Notes: generated from the letters alone by a model not told the origin. A stretch of 64,000 nt of DNA from Pseudomonas khorasanensis (GCF_014268505.2 NZ_JABWQP020000007.1:166393-230392), one strand, 5' to 3'. Positions 36,157 to 45,319 are shown, numbered from the stretch's first letter. Program-made: numbers and translations.

Positions 36157-37290
36157 GTGGACCTGCAGAGCATTCTGGGCAAGTTGTTCGCCAACGCCGG
36201 CGCGGTCGGCATCGAAGGTATTTTCCAGTTTATCTTCGGTGCGCAACAGGCTTACTGGTATGACATCAAGACCAGCCAGTGCACGGAAGTCGGGCGACAC
36301 CCTCGCCCGGACGTAAGCATTGAAATCGCGGAAAAGGATTTTCTCGGGATCATGGCCGGTGTGGTCAATGTCGAGGAGCTGTTCGCCAGCGGTCGTCTGA
36401 AGATTGGCGGCAACATGGGCCTGGCGACGATGCTGCCGCAGATCATCGACCACGCCCGGCAGGGCGGCGGCACCGTTGAAAAAGTCGACATGAACAAGCG
36501 CTACCCGACGCCCCCGCGCTTCAGCGAAAAGATCACCGCCGCGCTGCCGCGCCAGACCAGCGTCGAACGCCGCGCGCGTGCCGAGTTGTCCCGGCACGAA
36601 TTCGAAACCCGGTATCTGCCCAACGGCATTCCGTTGGTGATCAGCAATGCGCTGCACGACTGGCCGCTGTTCAAGCTCAGCCGCGAAGAATCGCTGGTGC
36701 ATTTCGCCGAACTGCAGGGCATCACCCGCCATGGCGATTACGTGAAGAAGACCTTTTCCACCGAGCGTGATTTCCGTTCGACCTCGATGGCCGAATTCAT
36801 CGCCTCGCTGGACAGCCCGGCTGCCAGAGGTGCGGACGGCGAGCCACCCGCATACATGGGCAACAACATTCTGCCGGCCCAGTTGCTGCAGCAAATCCAG
36901 TACCCGCCCTACTTCGACACTTCGCTGTTCATCCCGCCACGTATCTGGATCGGCCCCAAGGGCACGCTGACGCCGCTGCATCGCGACGACACCGATAATC
37001 TGTTCGCGCAGGTCTGGGGCCAGAAAAAATTCACCCTCGCCGCCCCGCATCACCGCGAAGCACTGGGCACTTGGTCGACGGCACCACAGGGTGGCCTGGA
37101 CGGCTGCGATTTCAACCCGGACGCGCCCGACTATGAACGCTTCCCGGCGGCGCGCGAGGTGCCGTTTCTGCGGGTGACGCTCGAGGCCGGGGATCTGTTG
37201 TTTTTGCCGGAGGGCTGGTTCCATCAGGTGGAATCGGTGTCGACCTCACTGTCGGTGAATTTCTGGGTCAACTCTGGCCGCGGCTGGTAA
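36157..37290 (+). CDS. SCP2-like domain fused to cupin_8/JmjC-type oxygenase, iron-starvation regulated
   Basis: 377 residues from a GTG start with GAGGGGA ahead of it. Residues about 1-110 look like an SCP2/sterol-carrier fold (FGAQQAYWYDIKT, DVSIEIAEKDFLGIMAG, GRLKIGGNMGLATML), a hydrophobic-ligand binding domain. Residues about 130-377 are a cupin_8/JmjC domain with the iron motif H275-R-D277 (LHRDDTDN) and distal H356 (EGWFHQVES). Such domains hydroxylate amino acid side chains using 2-oxoglutarate. There is no signal peptide, so it should act in the cytoplasm. The perfect PvdS box and its position divergent from the thioesterase tie it to pyoverdine, but I know of no assigned function. 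It could oxidise a lipidated precursor or an NRPS-bound residue; both are guesses. Confidence 0.8.
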   Translation: MDLQSILGKLFANAGAVGIEGIFQFIFGAQQAYWYDIKTSQCTEVGRHPRPDVSIEIAEKDFLGIMAGVVNVEELFASGRLKIGGNMGLATMLPQIIDHARQGGGTVEKVDMNKRYPTPPRFSEKITAALPRQTSVERRARAELSRHEFETRYLPNGIPLVISNALHDWPLFKLSREESLVHFAELQGITRHGDYVKKTFSTERDFRSTSMAEFIASLDSPAARGADGEPPAYMGNNILPAQLLQQIQYPPYFDTSLFIPPRIWIGPKGTLTPLHRDDTDNLFAQVWGQKKFTLAAPHHREALGTWSTAPQGGLDGCDFNPDAPDYERFPAAREVPFLRVTLEAGDLLFLPEGWFHQVESVSTSLSVNFWVNSGRGW

Positions 37291-37324
37291 CACCGCAAGA
37301 CTCGTCAGCACCTACAGTCAGCGC

Positions 37325-38497
37325 CTACCGGAGGTGGCGGTAACTTTGCACCGCAGAAACGAGCACCACCGCGCCCGCCGCGATTGCCAGCCAGAACCCG
37401 CTGCGTGCACCGAACGCATCCACCAGCCAGCCTGAGCCCGCGGCACCGACCGCCACGCCGATGCTCAGCCCCGTCACCAGCCAGGTCAGGCCTTCGGTCA
37501 GTTTAGCCGGCGGCACGATGCGCTCGATCAAGGCCATCGCCACAATCAGCGTCGGCGAAAAGAACAACCCGGCAATGAAAACCGCTACCGACAGGCCGAC
37601 AATGTTGCTCGCCAGTAACAGCGGCAGCGTGGTTACCGCCGTCGCCACGCCGCCATAGAGAAACAGTCGCGGCAACGGCAGTTTCGAGCGCATCGCGCCG
37701 AAGGCGATGCCGGCCAGGCAAGAGCCAACGGCATACACCGACAAGACAATGCTCGCCGCCGCCGGCTGGCCCTGGTGCTGGGCGAAGGCGACGCTGACCA
37801 CATCGATCACCCCGACGATAACGCCCATCGCCAGCATCAACGCCAGCAGCCATTGCACATCAGTCGAGCGAATGATCGAGCCGTGATGCTGTGACTCGTG
37901 CGGATGCACTGCAGGCTCCGTGCTGCGCTGGGCGACAAATGCCGTCACGCCGATGGCCAGCGCCAACAACGCCGCCAACGGACCGGCCTCGGGAAACACT
38001 GCCACAGACAATCCCACAGACAACGGCGGCCCGACGATAAAACAAACCTCGTCGAGCACCGACTCCAGCGCATACGCCGTTTGTAATTGCGGCTGGCCAC
38101 GGTAGATTTCGGTCCAGCGCGCCCGCACCATCGCCGACATGCTCGGCATGCAGCCGGCCAGCGCGGCGAAGACGAACAACGTCCAGTTCGGTGCCTGCAA
38201 CCGCGTGCACAACAGCAACATCAGCAGCCCGCCACCACCGGTCAACGCCGCTATCGGCAGCACCCGGCCCTGACCGTAGCGGTCAACCAGCCGCGACACC
38301 TGCGGCGCGCAAAACGCCGTAGCGAGTGCGAACGTCGCCGCCACCGCCCCCGCCAACGCATAGCCACCGGTCAATTGCGCGAGCATGGTGATCACGCCGA
38401 TGCCGGTCATGGAAATTGGCATGCGCGCGATCATCCCGGCCAGCACAAAAGCACGGGCGCCGGGGGCGGTGAACAGTTCGCGGTACGGGTTGGCCAT
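37325..38497 (-). CDS. MFS transporter, probable efflux
   Basis: 390 residues from ATG 38497 (MANPYRELFTAPGARAFVLAG), with GAGG upstream; an in-frame ATG 186 bases earlier (38683) adds a non-hydrophobic tail and is unlikely. About 12 hydrophobic segments, and the loop 2-3 region has SRLVDRYGQGRVLP, a form of the MFS motif. The substrate is unknown. It is convergent with the SCP2-cupin gene (34 bases apart) and divergent from the terpene synthase, with a perfect palindrome between them. No PvdS box was seen, so it is not clearly part of the pyoverdine set. Confidence 0.8.
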   Translation of the reverse strand: MANPYRELFTAPGARAFVLAGMIARMPISMTGIGVITMLAQLTGGYALAGAVAATFALATAFCAPQVSRLVDRYGQGRVLPIAALTGGGGLLMLLLCTRLQAPNWTLFVFAALAGCMPSMSAMVRARWTEIYRGQPQLQTAYALESVLDEVCFIVGPPLSVGLSVAVFPEAGPLAALLALAIGVTAFVAQRSTEPAVHPHESQHHGSIIRSTDVQWLLALMLAMGVIVGVIDVVSVAFAQHQGQPAAASIVLSVYAVGSCLAGIAFGAMRSKLPLPRLFLYGGVATAVTTLPLLLASNIVGLSVAVFIAGLFFSPTLIVAMALIERIVPPAKLTEGLTWLVTGLSIGVAVGAAGSGWLVDAFGARSGFWLAIAAGAVVLVSAVQSYRHLR

Positions 38498-38684
38498 GGG
38501 CACTGCCTCAACAAGGGCAGCCAAGTTGCCACACCCCTCCATCAACACGGAAGGCGGAAATTGTTGGTGGAGTGTTAAGGCCGTTGAAAGCGAAAGGTTA
38601 TTGCCTGCTGATGCTGCAGTCTGCTGCAACGCAGGAGCTTCGTCCTTCGGGTCAAGCCACGGACCGTTCGTCGCAAACCTCAAA

Positions 38685-38708
38685 ACACCTGTCAGAACTG
38701 ACAGGTGT
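38685..38708. promoter_or_regulatory. Perfect 24-bp palindrome, operator-like
   Basis: Arms ACACCTGTCAG and CTGACAGGTGT (11 bp each) around AA. It lies in the divergent gap between the MFS gene and the terpene synthase, 51 bases before the latter. Size and symmetry fit an operator for a dimeric repressor such as TetR type. It could also fold as a hairpin in RNA, but it is upstream of both genes. Confidence 0.6.
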
Positions 38709-38758
38709 GTTTTCTCTCGCAGAGCGTTCTTATGGCCCTTTGAGGAAAGGACGACACC

Positions 38759-39769
38759 ATGGATCAGCCGAAGATCGCCGCAACCCCTCGCAGCGCCGTC
38801 GCGCCTTTCGTTGTTCCCGATCTTTATTGCCCACCACCGGCGCGCATCAATGAAGCGTTGGGCAGGAAAGTTAACAAACGACTGATGACCTGGATATCGA
38901 CCATAGGGATCTTTGCAGGCAAGCGTGAAAAAATCCGTGCCAGCGACTTTGGCCGCTACGCCATGTTATGCCACGCAGACACGGATGATCCGGACAGACT
39001 GTTGCTTGCCGCCCAGTGCTTCGCCGCGCTGTTCGCGGTAGATGACCATTACTGCGACGATCCGTCCTTCGGTGGCAGCCCCGAAATAGTGGCAGAGAAA
39101 TTATCTTTCGCCATCACCGCCCTCGACCCCGTCTATTTGCCTGCACCGTTCGATAAAGAACTTCTGAAACAGCAAAAGTGTGATCCGGTGATCAGGGGCC
39201 TGCTGGCTTACATAAAACGCGTGGCGCATTTCTCTACCCCCTCTCAAGTCGCCCGCGTGCGGCAAATCACCATCGCCATGTTCGTCACCATGGCGGCGGA
39301 AGGCCCTTGGCGTATCTATCACAGGCAACCGACCATTGCCGAGTACCTGGCCAGCAGGCAAGTCAACAGTTTCTGGCCTTGCCAGGTTCTGATCGATGTA
39401 ATCGGCGGCTACGAGGTGCCAGCCAATCTGTACTCCCGTCCGGATATTCACCGTATCAGCGCGCTGGCATCGCTGGCCACTACCCTGGTCAACGACTTGT
39501 ACTCCGCTTACAAGGAGCACCTGAACGAAACCGGTGATTTCAAGCTCCCGTATTTGCTGGCAGCCAAACATAACTGCTCCCTGCAGGAAGCCATCAATAT
39601 TGCAGCCGATATTCACGACGCCGTCATGCGCCAATACGCCACGCTGGAACGACAATTACTGAGCGATGCGACGCCGTTGATGAAACGCTATCTGACCGGC
39701 TTGACGACGTGGGTTGCAGGAAACTGCGAATGGCATAAACACAGCGCGCGTTACCGCATCCAAACGTGA
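38759..39769 (+). CDS. Class I terpene synthase, 2-methylisoborneol/2-methylenebornane-synthase-like
   Basis: 336 residues, with strong ribosome site GAGGAAAGGA. It has the diphosphate-binding aspartate motif D95-D-H-Y-C-D-D within FAVDDHYCDD, followed by GGSP, and the NSE motif N245-D-L-Y-S249-x-x-x-E253 (NDLYSAYKE). A late R331-Y332 pair matches the conserved RY of bacterial cyclases. The DDxYC...GGSP pattern resembles 2-methylisoborneol synthases; P. fluorescens Pf0-1 is known to have a 2-methylenebornane synthase. Those enzymes need 2-methyl-GPP made by an adjacent C-methyltransferase, but none lies beside this gene in the window. Family is clear; product is not. Confidence 0.82.
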   Translation: MDQPKIAATPRSAVAPFVVPDLYCPPPARINEALGRKVNKRLMTWISTIGIFAGKREKIRASDFGRYAMLCHADTDDPDRLLLAAQCFAALFAVDDHYCDDPSFGGSPEIVAEKLSFAITALDPVYLPAPFDKELLKQQKCDPVIRGLLAYIKRVAHFSTPSQVARVRQITIAMFVTMAAEGPWRIYHRQPTIAEYLASRQVNSFWPCQVLIDVIGGYEVPANLYSRPDIHRISALASLATTLVNDLYSAYKEHLNETGDFKLPYLLAAKHNCSLQEAINIAADIHDAVMRQYATLERQLLSDATPLMKRYLTGLTTWVAGNCEWHKHSARYRIQT

Positions 39770-39890
39770 GCGACGGCACATTTGCCAGATCCGGGTATTG
39801 AGAGGGTCGGCATTTTTTCATCCCTGCGCTGAACTCTGGTCTGCACGAATCAGTCAGCTGTCTATGCCCACATTTCGAGGCCAGACACCT

Positions 39891-40691
39891 ATGCAGATCT
39901 CCCTCGCCAATCAAGTAGCCCTTATCACCGGCGCCAGCTCCGGCATCGGTCACGCCGCAGCCAAGGCCCTCGCCGCGGCCGGTGCCGCGGTGGTCATCAA
40001 TTACAACAGCAAGGCCGAACCCGCAGAAGAACTTGCTCGCCAGATCATCGCCGACGGTGGTCAGGCCCTCGCCATCGGCGCCGATGTGTCGCAGGAAGAC
40101 CAGGTCCAGCGCCTGTTCGCCCAGACCGTCGATGCCTTCGGCTCACTGGACATTCTGGTCGCCAATTCCGGCCTGCAGAAAGACGCCGCTGCCGTGGACA
40201 TGACGCTGGACGACTGGAACACGGTGATCGGCGTCAACCTCACCGGGCAATTTCTCTGTGCCCGGGAAGCGCTGCGGATTTTCCAGCGCCAAGGCGTACG
40301 CGAAGGCGTGTCCCGGGCCGCCGGCAAGATCATTCACATGAGTTCGGTGCACCAACGCATTCCGTGGGCAGGGCACGTCAATTACGCCGCCTCCAAGGGT
40401 GGCGTCGACCAACTGATGCAGACCCTCGCACAAGAAGTCAGCCACCAGCGCATTCGCATCAACGGCATTGCCCCGGGGGCGATTCGCACCGCCATCAACA
40501 GCGAAGCGACCCAGGGCGATGCTGAACAGAAACTGCTCGAGCTGATTCCCTACGGCCGTATCGGCGACGTCGAGGATGTTGCCAACGCGGTGGTCTTTCT
40601 GGCCTCGGACCTTTCTGACTACATCGTCGGCACCACCTTGTTCATCGACGGCGGCATGAGTCTCTACCCGGAGTTTCGCGGCAATGGCTGA
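39891..40691 (+). CDS. SDR dehydrogenase, glucose 1-dehydrogenase-like
   Basis: 266 residues from ATG 39891 (MQISLANQVALITG); GAGG precedes it, and an alternative ATG at 39864 adds nine residues. Classical short-chain dehydrogenase: TGASSGIG cofactor motif, NSG, catalytic Ser in HMSSVHQ, Tyr/Lys in YAASK, PGAIRT, and the C-terminal FIDGGMSLYPEF. The ending is typical of SDRs annotated as glucose 1-dehydrogenase. Its stop overlaps the start of the GH15 gene by eight bases, so the two are translated together, which suggests that glucose released by the glucoamylase is its substrate. Confidence 0.88.
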   Translation: MQISLANQVALITGASSGIGHAAAKALAAAGAAVVINYNSKAEPAEELARQIIADGGQALAIGADVSQEDQVQRLFAQTVDAFGSLDILVANSGLQKDAAAVDMTLDDWNTVIGVNLTGQFLCAREALRIFQRQGVREGVSRAAGKIIHMSSVHQRIPWAGHVNYAASKGGVDQLMQTLAQEVSHQRIRINGIAPGAIRTAINSEATQGDAEQKLLELIPYGRIGDVEDVANAVVFLASDLSDYIVGTTLFIDGGMSLYPEFRGNG

Positions 40692-42510
40692 GCATTCAAC
40701 GGAACGACAAAGCGCCATTGGTGCTCACGGCATCATCGGCGACATGCGCAGCGCGGCGCTGGTCAACGACAAGGGCAGCGTGGATTTTTTCTGCTGGCCG
40801 GAGTTCGACAGCCCGACGATTTTCTGTTCGCTGCTCGACACGCCTGACGCAGGTATTTTCCAGCTCGCACCAGACCTTCCCGATGCGCGCCGTGAGCAGA
40901 TTTATCTGCCCGACACCAACGTCTTGCAGACGCGCTGGCTGAGTGAACACGCAGTGGTGGAAATCACCGATCTGTTACCCATCGGTGACGATGTGGACGC
41001 CCTGCCGCTGCTGATGCGCCGCGTGCGAGTGGTCAGCGGCTCGGCCACGTTCAACTTGCGTTGCGCGGTGCGTCATGACTACGGCCGCGCTGAAACCCGG
41101 GCAGCGATGGACGAACAGAACGTGACGTTCAGCGCTGCCGATCAGCCGTCAATCCGCCTTGCTTCGGATCAGACATTGCGGATCGACGCGCAGGCGGCAG
41201 TCGCGCAATTCACCCTCAAAGAAAACCAGACCGCCGCGTTCATGCTCGGCGGCATCGACGATTCGCGCTTCGCTGAAGGCGCCGCCGAGCTGTGCCTGCA
41301 GCGCACCTTGACGTTCTGGCGCGGCTGGATCGGCCAGTCCAATTACCGCGGACGCTGGCGAGAAATGGTCAACCGCTCCGCCCTCGCCCTCAAACTGCTG
41401 ACTTCGCGCCGACACGGCGCAATCCTCGCCGCCGCCACCTTCGGCCTGCCGGAAACACCCGGCGGCGAGCGCAACTGGGATTACCGCTATACGTGGATCC
41501 GCGATGCGTCATTCACGGTGTACGCGTTCATGCGCCTGGGCTTCGTGGATGAGGCCAACCACTACATGCAATGGCTGCGCGGACGGGTCAGCGATTGCAG
41601 CGGCAAACCGATGAAACTCAACATCCTCTATGCCATCGACGGCCAGCAGGAACTGCCGGAAACCGAGCTGACGCACCTGTCCGGCCACGGCGGAGCGAAA
41701 CCGGTGCGCATCGGCAATGGCGCCTATGACCAAATTCAGCTGGATATCTTCGGCGAGTTGATGGACGCGGTGTACCTGGTCAACAAGTACGGCGACGCGA
41801 TTTCCCATGAAGGCTGGCGACACGTCGGCGAAGTGGTCGATCAGGTCTGTGAGACCTGGCAGACCGAAGATGTCGGCATCTGGGAAATGCGCGGCGAAAC
41901 CCATCATTTCCTGCACTCGCGGCTGATGTGCTGGGTGGCGCTGGACCGGGCGATTCGTCTGGCCTCCAAACGCTCGCTGCCCGCGCCGTTCGCGCGCTGG
42001 GATCAGACCCGGCAAGCGATTTACACCGATATCTGGGACAACTTCTGGGATGAAGAACGCGGGCACTTCGTCCAGTACCAGGGCGGCACCGCGCTGGACG
42101 GTTCGATGCTGTTGATGCCACTGGTGCGATTCGTCAGCGCCAAGGACCCGCGCTGGCTGTCGACCCTCGAAGCGATTGAAAAAAACCTGGTGCGCGACGG
42201 CATGGTTTACCGCTATCGCAACGAGGAAGGCAATATCGACGGGTTGGCTGGTACCGAAGGCGCATTCGCGGCGTGCTCGTTCTGGTACGTCGAATGCCTC
42301 GCGCGCGCCGGACAGGTGGAAAAAGCGCACCTGGAATTCGAGCAACTGCTGAGGTACGCCAACCCGCTGGGCTTGTATGCCGAGGAATTTGATAGCCACG
42401 GGCGACATCTGGGCAACACGCCGCAAGCGCTGACGCATCTGGCGTTGATCAGTGCGGCGAGCTTTCTGGATCGCAAGTTGAGTGGGGAAAAGAGTTCCTG
42501 GCAGCCGTAA
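40684..42510 (+). CDS. GH15 glucoamylase-like glycoside hydrolase
   Basis: 608 residues. The N-terminal beta domain starts IGAHGIIGDMRSAALVNDKGSVDFFCWP, the usual start of bacterial GH15 proteins; the (alpha/alpha)6 barrel has NWDYRYTWIRDAS (about 264), WEMRGETHHF (about 402), with the likely general acid, and GTEGAF (about 522), with the likely base. No signal peptide, so cytoplasmic, acting on maltodextrin, glycogen or trehalose; substrate cannot be told from sequence. It overlaps the SDR gene, a pairing seen in other pseudomonads as far as I recall. Confidence 0.88.
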   Translation: MAEHSTERQSAIGAHGIIGDMRSAALVNDKGSVDFFCWPEFDSPTIFCSLLDTPDAGIFQLAPDLPDARREQIYLPDTNVLQTRWLSEHAVVEITDLLPIGDDVDALPLLMRRVRVVSGSATFNLRCAVRHDYGRAETRAAMDEQNVTFSAADQPSIRLASDQTLRIDAQAAVAQFTLKENQTAAFMLGGIDDSRFAEGAAELCLQRTLTFWRGWIGQSNYRGRWREMVNRSALALKLLTSRRHGAILAAATFGLPETPGGERNWDYRYTWIRDASFTVYAFMRLGFVDEANHYMQWLRGRVSDCSGKPMKLNILYAIDGQQELPETELTHLSGHGGAKPVRIGNGAYDQIQLDIFGELMDAVYLVNKYGDAISHEGWRHVGEVVDQVCETWQTEDVGIWEMRGETHHFLHSRLMCWVALDRAIRLASKRSLPAPFARWDQTRQAIYTDIWDNFWDEERGHFVQYQGGTALDGSMLLMPLVRFVSAKDPRWLSTLEAIEKNLVRDGMVYRYRNEEGNIDGLAGTEGAFAACSFWYVECLARAGQVEKAHLEFEQLLRYANPLGLYAEEFDSHGRHLGNTPQALTHLALISAASFLDRKLSGEKSSWQP

Positions 42511-42596
42511 ATCTCGCCACTGTCTGTAGGACATATTCCACAAAACTGCGCTTTACCAGGCCAAGTCCTACGCAGCCATCAGCAGAAAAATTCCCT

Positions 42597-42735
42597 TTGT
42601 GGCGAGGGAGCTTGCTCCCGCTGGGTCGCGAAGCGGCCCCAAACCCTGCGTCTCCATCCGTCCAGAGGGACCGCATTGCCTGACTTTGCGCCTGCTGCGC
42701 AGCCGAGCGGGAGCAAGCTCCCTCGCCACAAAACG
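42597..42735. repeat. REPIN: two inverted REP elements
   Basis: GTGGCGAGGGAGCTTGCTCC at about 42599 is repeated inverted at about 42712-42732, enclosing about 90 bases. The remaining sequence of the 394-base gap 42511-42904 holds no gene I can support. Confidence 0.8.
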
Positions 42736-42904
42736 CGCGTCTCATGGGGATTACACCGCCTCAACATCCCTTGGACTATCCTCCCCCTGCAACTTGCAGT
42801 CACACCCCGAAATACCTTGTTGCCAGCCGTTACATCCACACCTACCATCCAACGCAACGGGCACAGCGGAGCTGTCCAACCCCACCCGAATTCAAGGAAC
42901 CAGA

Positions 42905-43294
42905 ATGCCTCACCACGTCCAGCGCAGCATCGACTCTCCTCTTCGCACCGGGCTGACCCGCACCCAGCTCTGGGAAGCCGCCGACAAAGGCCTGATCAAA
43001 TGCTGGGAAATCGGCCGCCAGCGCGCCGAACGCTTTCCCGAACTCGCCCGCCAATGCCAGGCCGGTGAGCTGCCGGTGCTTGGCTGGAAAGGTGGCGTCA
43101 GTCGCAGCCTGAAGAAAAACGAGAAATACGGCTCGCTGAAATATCTGGCGCAGTGGCAGGGATTACGCGGTGAGGATCTGGATATCGACCTCGGTGAAGA
43201 GCGTTCACTCACCTGCTCGCGGACGAAGATGAAGGTGACGTTTACGCCGGATCGGACGAAGTATTTCAATCAGGTGGCGGAAGCTGAGGCTTAG
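42905..43294 (+). CDS. Conserved hypothetical protein, 129 aa
   Basis: MPHHVQRSIDSPLRTGLTRTQ start. I do not recognise a named family. The protein is soluble and rich in charged residues (Lys/Arg/Glu); residues 15-45 (TRTQLWEAADKGLIKCWEIG) could form a helix-turn-helix-like pair, and SLKKNEKYGSLKYLAQ is basic. The C-terminal part (SLTCSRTKMKVTFTPDRTKYF) looks beta. No ribosome site closer than AAGGAAC. Codon use and composition fit the chromosome. Its neighbours are a REPIN and an unrelated hydrolase, giving no functional hint. Confidence 0.65.
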   Translation: MPHHVQRSIDSPLRTGLTRTQLWEAADKGLIKCWEIGRQRAERFPELARQCQAGELPVLGWKGGVSRSLKKNEKYGSLKYLAQWQGLRGEDLDIDLGEERSLTCSRTKMKVTFTPDRTKYFNQVAEAEA

Positions 43295-43390
43295 TGCCCG
43301 TCGTTGGCATGCGCCTCGTCGGCTGAGTTGAGCCGTGCAGCCTGTTCGCAGGTCCAGGGTTTTGAATGCGTTTATACGGAGTGGCCAGTC

Positions 43391-44278
43391 ATGATCAAGT
43401 TCGCGCTCACCCCGACGCTGACCATCGCCTACGAATACCATGGGCCCGACAACGGCGCCCCGGTGATTCTGCTCCACGGTTTCCCCTACTCCCCGCGCGC
43501 CTTTGACGAAGTCGCGCCAGCGCTTGCCGCTCAGGGCTACCGCGTCATCGTGCCGTACTTGCGCGGTTATGGACCGACCCGGTTCAACAGTGCGCAAACC
43601 CTGCGCTCGGGCCAGCAAGCCGCCATGGCGCAGGATCTGCTCGATCTGATGGGTGCGCTGGGGATCGAACAGGCGACGCTCTGCGGCTATGACTGGGGCG
43701 GTCGGGCAGCGTGCATTGTCGCGGCGTTATTCCCGGAGCGGGTGCGCGGGTTGGTCAGCGGCGATGGCTACAATTTGCAAGACATCCCGAATTCGTTTCA
43801 GCCTTCGGACCCGGAAACCGAGCATCGGCTTTGGTATCAGTACTACTTCCACACCCCACGTGGAGTCGAGGGTCTGAGGCAAAATCGCCGGGAGTTGTGC
43901 CAGTTGCTCTGGCGACTGTGGTCGCCGACATGGGCGAGAAAAGACGAACGCTACTCGCTGACCGCTGCCGCTTTTGATAATCCTGATTTCGTTGATGTGG
44001 TGATTCATTCCTACCGGCACCGCTTCGGGTATGCCTCAGGCGATCCGGCACTGGAGTGGATGGAAGAGGCAGTGGCCAAACAGCCGGTAATCAGTGTGCC
44101 GACCATATCATTGTGCGGCGCCGATGATGGTGTGGGCCCTGCTTCGCTGGTCGACGAAGATGCCGAGCAGTTCAGCGGCTTTTATGAGCGGCGCGTATTG
44201 GCTGGTGTCGGGCACAACATTGCCGAGGAAGCGCCGCAGGAAACCCTCAAGGCACTATTGGACCTGTTGTCTCGCTGA
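43391..44278 (+). CDS. Alpha/beta hydrolase, epoxide-hydrolase/dehalogenase-like
   Basis: 295 residues from ATG 43391 (MIKFALTPTL) with ACGGAG nine bases upstream. Oxyanion HG at 29-30 (LLHGFPYS), nucleophile elbow GYDWGG with D101, and late GVGHNIAEE histidine (about 276). An aspartate nucleophile is the hallmark of epoxide hydrolases and haloalkane dehalogenases. Substrate is unknown. Its 3' end overlaps the convergent regulator gene by 32 bases, so both transcripts may interfere. Confidence 0.82.
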   Translation: MIKFALTPTLTIAYEYHGPDNGAPVILLHGFPYSPRAFDEVAPALAAQGYRVIVPYLRGYGPTRFNSAQTLRSGQQAAMAQDLLDLMGALGIEQATLCGYDWGGRAACIVAALFPERVRGLVSGDGYNLQDIPNSFQPSDPETEHRLWYQYYFHTPRGVEGLRQNRRELCQLLWRLWSPTWARKDERYSLTAAAFDNPDFVDVVIHSYRHRFGYASGDPALEWMEEAVAKQPVISVPTISLCGADDGVGPASLVDEDAEQFSGFYERRVLAGVGHNIAEEAPQETLKALLDLLSR

Positions 44279-45230
44279 CCGAAAAGCGCTCCCGATAAGC
44301 TTGCGGCGTCACCCCGATCGCGCGTAGAAAACTGCGCCGCAGCGTCTCTTCACTGCCAAAGCCGCAGTTGGCAGCGATGCGTTTGACCGGCAGGCCGGTA
44401 TCGCTGAGCAAGCGCCTTGCGGTTTCGACGCGAATCAATTCGATCGCCCGCGCCGGGGTCTGGCCGGTGTCGGCGCGGTAATGGCGAATGAAGCTGCGTT
44501 CGCTCATGCCGGCCTGTTCGGCCAGGGTCGGGACGCCGAGGTCGCAGGTCAGGTTTTCGGCGATCCAGGCGTGGAGTTCATCAAAGCGGTTGCCCTGATT
44601 TTGCAACGACAGCGTCACGCTGAATTGCGACTGCCCGCCCGGGCGTTTCAGGAACACTACCAGGTGCCGGGCGACGTCCAGGGCAATCTCGCTGCCCAAG
44701 TCCTCCTCGACCATCGCCAGCGCCAGGTCAATACCGGCGGTCACGCCCGCCGACGTCCACACCGGGCCGTCGTTGATGAAAATCGGATTGGCTTCGACAT
44801 GGAGATTGGGATGTTGCCGGGCCAATTGCTCGCAGCGCGTCCAGTGCGTCACCACGCGGCGGCCGTCGAGCCACCCGCTGGCCGCGAGCAGAAACGCACC
44901 GGTGCACACCGAAGCCACCCGCCGGCACCCGCTCGCGTGTTCGCGCACCCAATCCACCAGTTGCTCATCTTCCGATGCCGGATAAATGCCCCAGCCACCA
45001 GCGATGATCAACGTGTCGCTGGGCGTTTGTGGCAAGGGTTCGGCCAGCACCGCCAGCCCCGCCGACGACATCACCGCCCCGCCGCCGCTGGCAATCACGC
45101 TCGGCGCATAAGGCACCGGCAACCCTCGCTGACGGGCGAGATCATTGGCCGAGGCGAACACCTGCAACGGCCCTGTAACGTCGAGGATCTGCATGTTGGC
45201 AAACGCGAGGATATGTATGGCTTTGGGCAT
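44247..45230 (-). CDS. GlxA-family transcriptional regulator (DJ-1/PfpI + AraC)
   Basis: 327 residues. Residues about 1-190 form a DJ-1/PfpI-like glutamine-amidotransferase fold with SVCTGAFLLA (elbow Cys) and TSAGVTAGIDLAL. Residues about 215-320 form an AraC DNA-binding domain with two helix-turn-helix units (LAEQAGMSERSFIRHYRADTGQTP and KRIAANCGFGSEETLRRSF, given here as positions about 236-259 and 279-297). It is divergent from inhA, whose product shares the DJ-1 fold, so it probably controls inhA and itself; the inducer is unknown. Confidence 0.88.
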   Translation of the reverse strand: MPKAIHILAFANMQILDVTGPLQVFASANDLARQRGLPVPYAPSVIASGGGAVMSSAGLAVLAEPLPQTPSDTLIIAGGWGIYPASEDEQLVDWVREHASGCRRVASVCTGAFLLAASGWLDGRRVVTHWTRCEQLARQHPNLHVEANPIFINDGPVWTSAGVTAGIDLALAMVEEDLGSEIALDVARHLVVFLKRPGGQSQFSVTLSLQNQGNRFDELHAWIAENLTCDLGVPTLAEQAGMSERSFIRHYRADTGQTPARAIELIRVETARRLLSDTGLPVKRIAANCGFGSEETLRRSFLRAIGVTPQAYRERFSVSETTGPIVP

Positions 45231-45319
45231 TTGGCGTAATTCGTGGGGTGATTGGCGTATGCGCCAGAACCTACGCGCCTACAGTGCAGTCGTCCACTTC
45301 TTTTAACGGAGCAAAAACC

